Shown: piece by piece, positions 61,038 through 64,000 of the stretch | Numbering within the stretch: position 1 is the first letter of the stretch | How the letters are laid out: every line of letters starts with the position of its first letter | NCBI GenBank assembly: GCA_018666555.1 | Contig: JABIZD010000120.1 | Location: forward strand, 1-64,000 | DNA: 64,000 nucleotides | From: Gammaproteobacteria bacterium | GTDB taxonomy: Bacteria > Pseudomonadota > Gammaproteobacteria > Pseudomonadales > Azotimanducaceae | Reading direction: 5' to 3' | Notes under the pieces: generated by a model | Seen by the model: only the letters and a program-made list of their open reading frames with translations | Databases searched by the model: none | What the model was told of the DNA's origin: nothing | Made by a program: the position numbers and the translations under genes

Positions 61038-64000
61038 ATGCGCTGATTGATGCAGTTGTAAATCGCACGCGAACTTCTGTATTGCTGATGGTAATGGTTT
61101 TCATAGCTGGCTATGCGAGCCTTCGGTCGATACCCATTGAAAGTGACCCGAATATTGCCATTCCTTTTTTCCAGGTGATGGTTTTCAACGAAGGCATCTC
61201 GCCTGAGGATGCTGAGCGTCTGCTGGTAATGCCAATTGAGACTGAATTGCGCAGTGTCGAAGGTATTGAGGAAATGACCTCCTATGCGACCGAGAATTAC
61301 GGCATTGTACTGGTCGAGTTTGATGCAGACCATGATGTTGATGAAGCGCTCATTGATATTCGGCAGGCGATAGACAGAGCCCGCGCGGAACTGCCAAGCA
61401 CAGCTGAAGAGCCGGTGATTAATGAAGAAACCACCATGGATTTCCCCGTTTTACAAATAAATTTCGTTGGCGATGAGGTACCAGAGCGGATGTTGTATCA
61501 GGCTGCTCTTGACGTTAGAAATGCCGTCGAGGGTGTTCCAGATGTGCTGACAGCGGAACTCCAGGGCCACCGCGAGGAAGTTCTGGAAGCGATTATTAAT
61601 CCTATTGCGCTTGAAGCCTACGAAATCTCCGGTGAGGACCTGATCAGGACCATCGCTCGGAACAACCGTCTCGTTCCTGCAGGGAGCCTGGATACCGGTG
61701 AAGGTCGTTTCTCGATAAAGGTTCCAAGTATTATTGAAAATGCCAGCGACTTATATGACCTGCCAGTCAAAAGCAGTGAACAAGCGGTAGTGACGCTGAG
61801 CGACATTGCCACTATTCGCCGTAGTTTTAAAGATCGCACCAGTTATGCCCGTGTCAATGGACGACGGGCAATATCAGTGAGCGTCATTAAAAGGGGCGAT
61901 GCCAATATCATTGATACGGTGCGTGCAGCCAAGGTAATTGTCGAAGAAATTCGCGCAGAACTACCTGGGAAGATAGATGTTTTTTATACGCAGGACCAGG
62001 CCCCTTTTGCCTTAAAACAGGTTAATGAGCTTCAAGGGAATATTCTTACTGCGCTCGCACTGGTAATGATTATTGTGGTTGCGGCTATGGGGTTGCGGTC
62101 GGGTCTGATCGTCGGTTTAGGCATTCCCATGTCTTTGCTTTTTGCCGTAACCATACTTTATATAATCGGCTTCACCTATAACTTCATGGTGATGTTTGGC
62201 ATGTTGCTGGCGTTGGGTATGTTGATAGATGGGTCTATCGTAGTGACGGAATACGCTGATCGTAGAATGCTTTATGGGGATGACCGTCGATTGGCCTATT
62301 CGACCGCGGCGAAAAGGATGTTCTGGCCTGTAGCGGCCTCTATTGCTACCACCTTGGCTGCATTCCTGCCATTGATGTTCTGGCCTGGAATGGTCGGTAA
62401 ATTCATGCGCTACCTGCCGATTACTGTTTTTGCAGTGCTTGCCGGTAGTCTTATTTACTCTTTGTTTTTTGGCCCGGCCGTCGGGGCCATAATAGGACGA
62501 GTAGGTGCCCAACAGAGCCAGTTCCGGAAGAACCTGAAGGCGATGGAAACGGGTGATCCACGCTCGGTGCCCGGCGTTATTGGCGCTTATGCAAAAGTCC
62601 TGTGGTGGTGTAGCCGTGCGCCATGGATAACGCTTTTTGTTACCCTGGGCATCCTCATAGCCAGTTTCATGGCTTATAGCGAATATGGTAAAGGCGTCAT
62701 TTTTTACTCAGATGCTGAGCCTCAGTTTGCTTTCCTGAACGTGAAAGCCCGGGGGAATATGTCGGCGGTTGAGATTAATGCCCTGGTCGAAGAAGTTGAG
62801 GATATTGTTGTTAATGTTGACGGGATCGCGGCTATTAATACCTGGACCCGCCTTCCCGGGGGGGCTTCAAGAGGGGCCGCAGATGAAATTGGGACAATCT
62901 TTATTGAGCTGCTGGAGGAGAATGATCGCGTCCGGACTGCCACCGATATTCTCGAGGAAATCAGACTCGAGGCGAGTCAACTTGCCGGGTTTAGTATTGA
63001 AATAAGGGAAATGGATAATGGCCCTCCGCAAGGTAAGCCCATAGAAGTACAATTTACTTCCTACCAGAGAGAGATGCTTGAGCCAGCCATGGAGCAAGTC
63101 AGGGTTTACATGGAAAGTGTTGACGGCCTGCGCGATATTGAAGATACCCAGTCGCTGCCAGGGCTTGAATGGCAACTAGAGGTCGACAGGGCTCAAGCCG
63201 CACTTTTCGGGGCCGATGTCAGTTCGGTCGGATTAGTGGTCCAGTTGGTGACCGCCGGAATTAAGATAGGCGAGTATCGGCCTGACCGAGCCGACGATGC
63301 CGTTGATATACGGGTTCGCTACCCAGAAGAGTATCGGGGTATAGGGTCGATTGATGCGCTTAAAGTGACTACCCAATATGGCATGGTACCTATTTCTAAC
63401 TTTGTCGTTCGCGAGCCGGTTGCCAATGTCGACACCTTTCAAAGAAATAACGGCATTCCCGTTGAATTCATTCGAGCCAACGTTATGCCGGGTGTCCTTG
63501 CCGACGATAAAGTTAAGGAAATGCAATCCTGGCTTGCAGACCAATCGTTCGACCCTGATTTGACTATTGCCTTCCGAGGGGCAAATGAAGAACAGCAGGA
63601 ATCACAGGCTTTTACGATGATCGCGTTTGGATTGTCGTTGTTGCTTATGTTTGTCCTGTTGGTGACCCAATTCAACAGCTTCTACCAGTCTGCCTTGATT
63701 TTGTTTGCAGTTGTGATGTCGACGGCAGGTGTGCTGCTCGGGCTTTTAATAACGGACCGACCGTTCAGCTCATTACTGACAGGTATTGGCATCGTGGCTT
63801 TGGCAGGGATTGTGGTAAACAATAATATCGTCCTGATTGATACCTTTAACCATCTGCGTAAAAGCCAACCCGATGAGGACTATATTCAGCTAATCCTGCG
63901 TACGGGAACACAGAGATTGCGGCCGGTGATGCTGACTACGTTGACGACTATTTTTGGGTTATTGCCGCTGGCGATGAATTTCAGTATTGATATGCTGAAT
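61034..64000 (+). CDS. RND efflux pump inner-membrane subunit (AcrB type), cut by window edge
   Basis: 989 codons are present and the frame continues past the right edge; the full length is usually about 1030 residues. The first membrane helix (RTSVLLMVMVFIAGYASL) leads into a periplasmic PN/PC region, then TM segments with ALGMLIDGSIVVTEY (the acidic relay position has IDGS) and the second half with IALAGIVVNNNIVLID-like segments. Export of drugs, bile or other amphiphiles driven by protons. Coupled to the adaptor gene. No outer-membrane TolC gene is visible in the window. Confidence 0.92.
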   Translation, partial: MNALIDAVVNRTRTSVLLMVMVFIAGYASLRSIPIESDPNIAIPFFQVMVFNEGISPEDAERLLVMPIETELRSVEGIEEMTSYATENYGIVLVEFDADHDVDEALIDIRQAIDRARAELPSTAEEPVINEETTMDFPVLQINFVGDEVPERMLYQAALDVRNAVEGVPDVLTAELQGHREEVLEAIINPIALEAYEISGEDLIRTIARNNRLVPAGSLDTGEGRFSIKVPSIIENASDLYDLPVKSSEQAVVTLSDIATIRRSFKDRTSYARVNGRRAISVSVIKRGDANIIDTVRAAKVIVEEIRAELPGKIDVFYTQDQAPFALKQVNELQGNILTALALVMIIVVAAMGLRSGLIVGLGIPMSLLFAVTILYIIGFTYNFMVMFGMLLALGMLIDGSIVVTEYADRRMLYGDDRRLAYSTAAKRMFWPVAASIATTLAAFLPLMFWPGMVGKFMRYLPITVFAVLAGSLIYSLFFGPAVGAIIGRVGAQQSQFRKNLKAMETGDPRSVPGVIGAYAKVLWWCSRAPWITLFVTLGILIASFMAYSEYGKGVIFYSDAEPQFAFLNVKARGNMSAVEINALVEEVEDIVVNVDGIAAINTWTRLPGGASRGAADEIGTIFIELLEENDRVRTATDILEEIRLEASQLAGFSIEIREMDNGPPQGKPIEVQFTSYQREMLEPAMEQVRVYMESVDGLRDIEDTQSLPGLEWQLEVDRAQAALFGADVSSVGLVVQLVTAGIKIGEYRPDRADDAVDIRVRYPEEYRGIGSIDALKVTTQYGMVPISNFVVREPVANVDTFQRNNGIPVEFIRANVMPGVLADDKVKEMQSWLADQSFDPDLTIAFRGANEEQQESQAFTMIAFGLSLLLMFVLLVTQFNSFYQSALILFAVVMSTAGVLLGLLITDRPFSSLLTGIGIVALAGIVVNNNIVLIDTFNHLRKSQPDEDYIQLILRTGTQRLRPVMLTTLTTIFGLLPLAMNFSIDMLN

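Noticed and set aside
1-64000. CRISPR arrays, insertion sequences, prophage, rRNA and tRNA genes
   Set aside because: None recognised on either strand; all tandem repeats found are short, spacer-less and tied to gene starts.

Overview
The window looks like chromosome of a free-living, probably marine, heterotrophic proteobacterium, most likely a gammaproteobacterium. This rests on family resemblance of the proteins, a base composition that looks near 50% GC by eye, a ChrR/ECF singlet-oxygen-type regulon and many catabolic enzymes. No rRNA, tRNA, CRISPR array, insertion sequence or phage module was recognised. The class assignment is inference, and one gene (dapF) looks alphaproteobacterial.

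Layout. 1-4038 (minus): SPOR-domain outer-membrane-type protein (runs off the left edge), LolA-like protein and MMPL/RND pump. 4540-13460: GPH-type transporter, a DUF6868-like pseudogene with an in-frame TGA, an acetolactate-synthase-like ThDP enzyme, a Baeyer-Villiger-type monooxygenase, an atypical Nramp transporter and an NhaC antiporter. 13444-16790 (minus): PLP decarboxylase, diaminopimelate epimerase and a lipoprotein serine hydrolase. 17082-19548: secreted metallophosphatase and a TPR protein. 19942-21410 (minus): a two-gene unit encoding a COG3687-type protein with a full diiron ligand set and a small membrane protein that looks like styrene oxide isomerase, behind an ACTAAC-type operator. 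A CYP153 alkane hydroxylase follows divergently at 21838. 23157-34481: arylformamidase-like hydrolase, lipoprotein sulfatase, then a plus-strand block of tryptophan 2,3-dioxygenase, kynureninase, nitrilase, gentisate-dioxygenase-like cupin, a coupled 22-codon mini-ORF, FAH-family hydrolase, IclR regulator and NSS transporter. This reads as a tryptophan/aromatic catabolic unit. 35120-46062: TauD-type dioxygenase, GH3 beta-glucosidase, penicillin-acylase-type hydrolase, amidase, AMACR-like CoA enzyme and a dicarboxylate/amino-acid symporter.

46139-57313 holds an ECF sigma/ChrR pair and, by promoter reading, its local regulon. Four sites of the form T(G/A)ATCC-N16-CG(T/A)A precede folE, the sigma-chrR pair, a SOUL haem-binding gene with a membrane partner, and a four-gene operon (FAD oxidoreductase, DUF1365, two cyclopropane-fatty-acid-synthase-like enzymes). 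A second GPH transporter and a decayed molybdopterin oxidoreductase sit inside this region without such a site. 57754-64000: PhyH dioxygenase, deazaflavin-dependent-type reductase, and a HlyD/AcrB-type efflux pair whose pump runs off the right edge.

A second theme is short tandem repeats placed directly before genes: 8 bp x5 before the monooxygenase, about 8 degenerate copies between nramp and nhaC, 11 bp x3 carrying the phosphatase Shine-Dalgarno, 5 bp x7 before the sulfatase, and 14 bp x7 ending exactly at the tryptophan dioxygenase start codon. All functional statements are from reading the sequence; no search was run.
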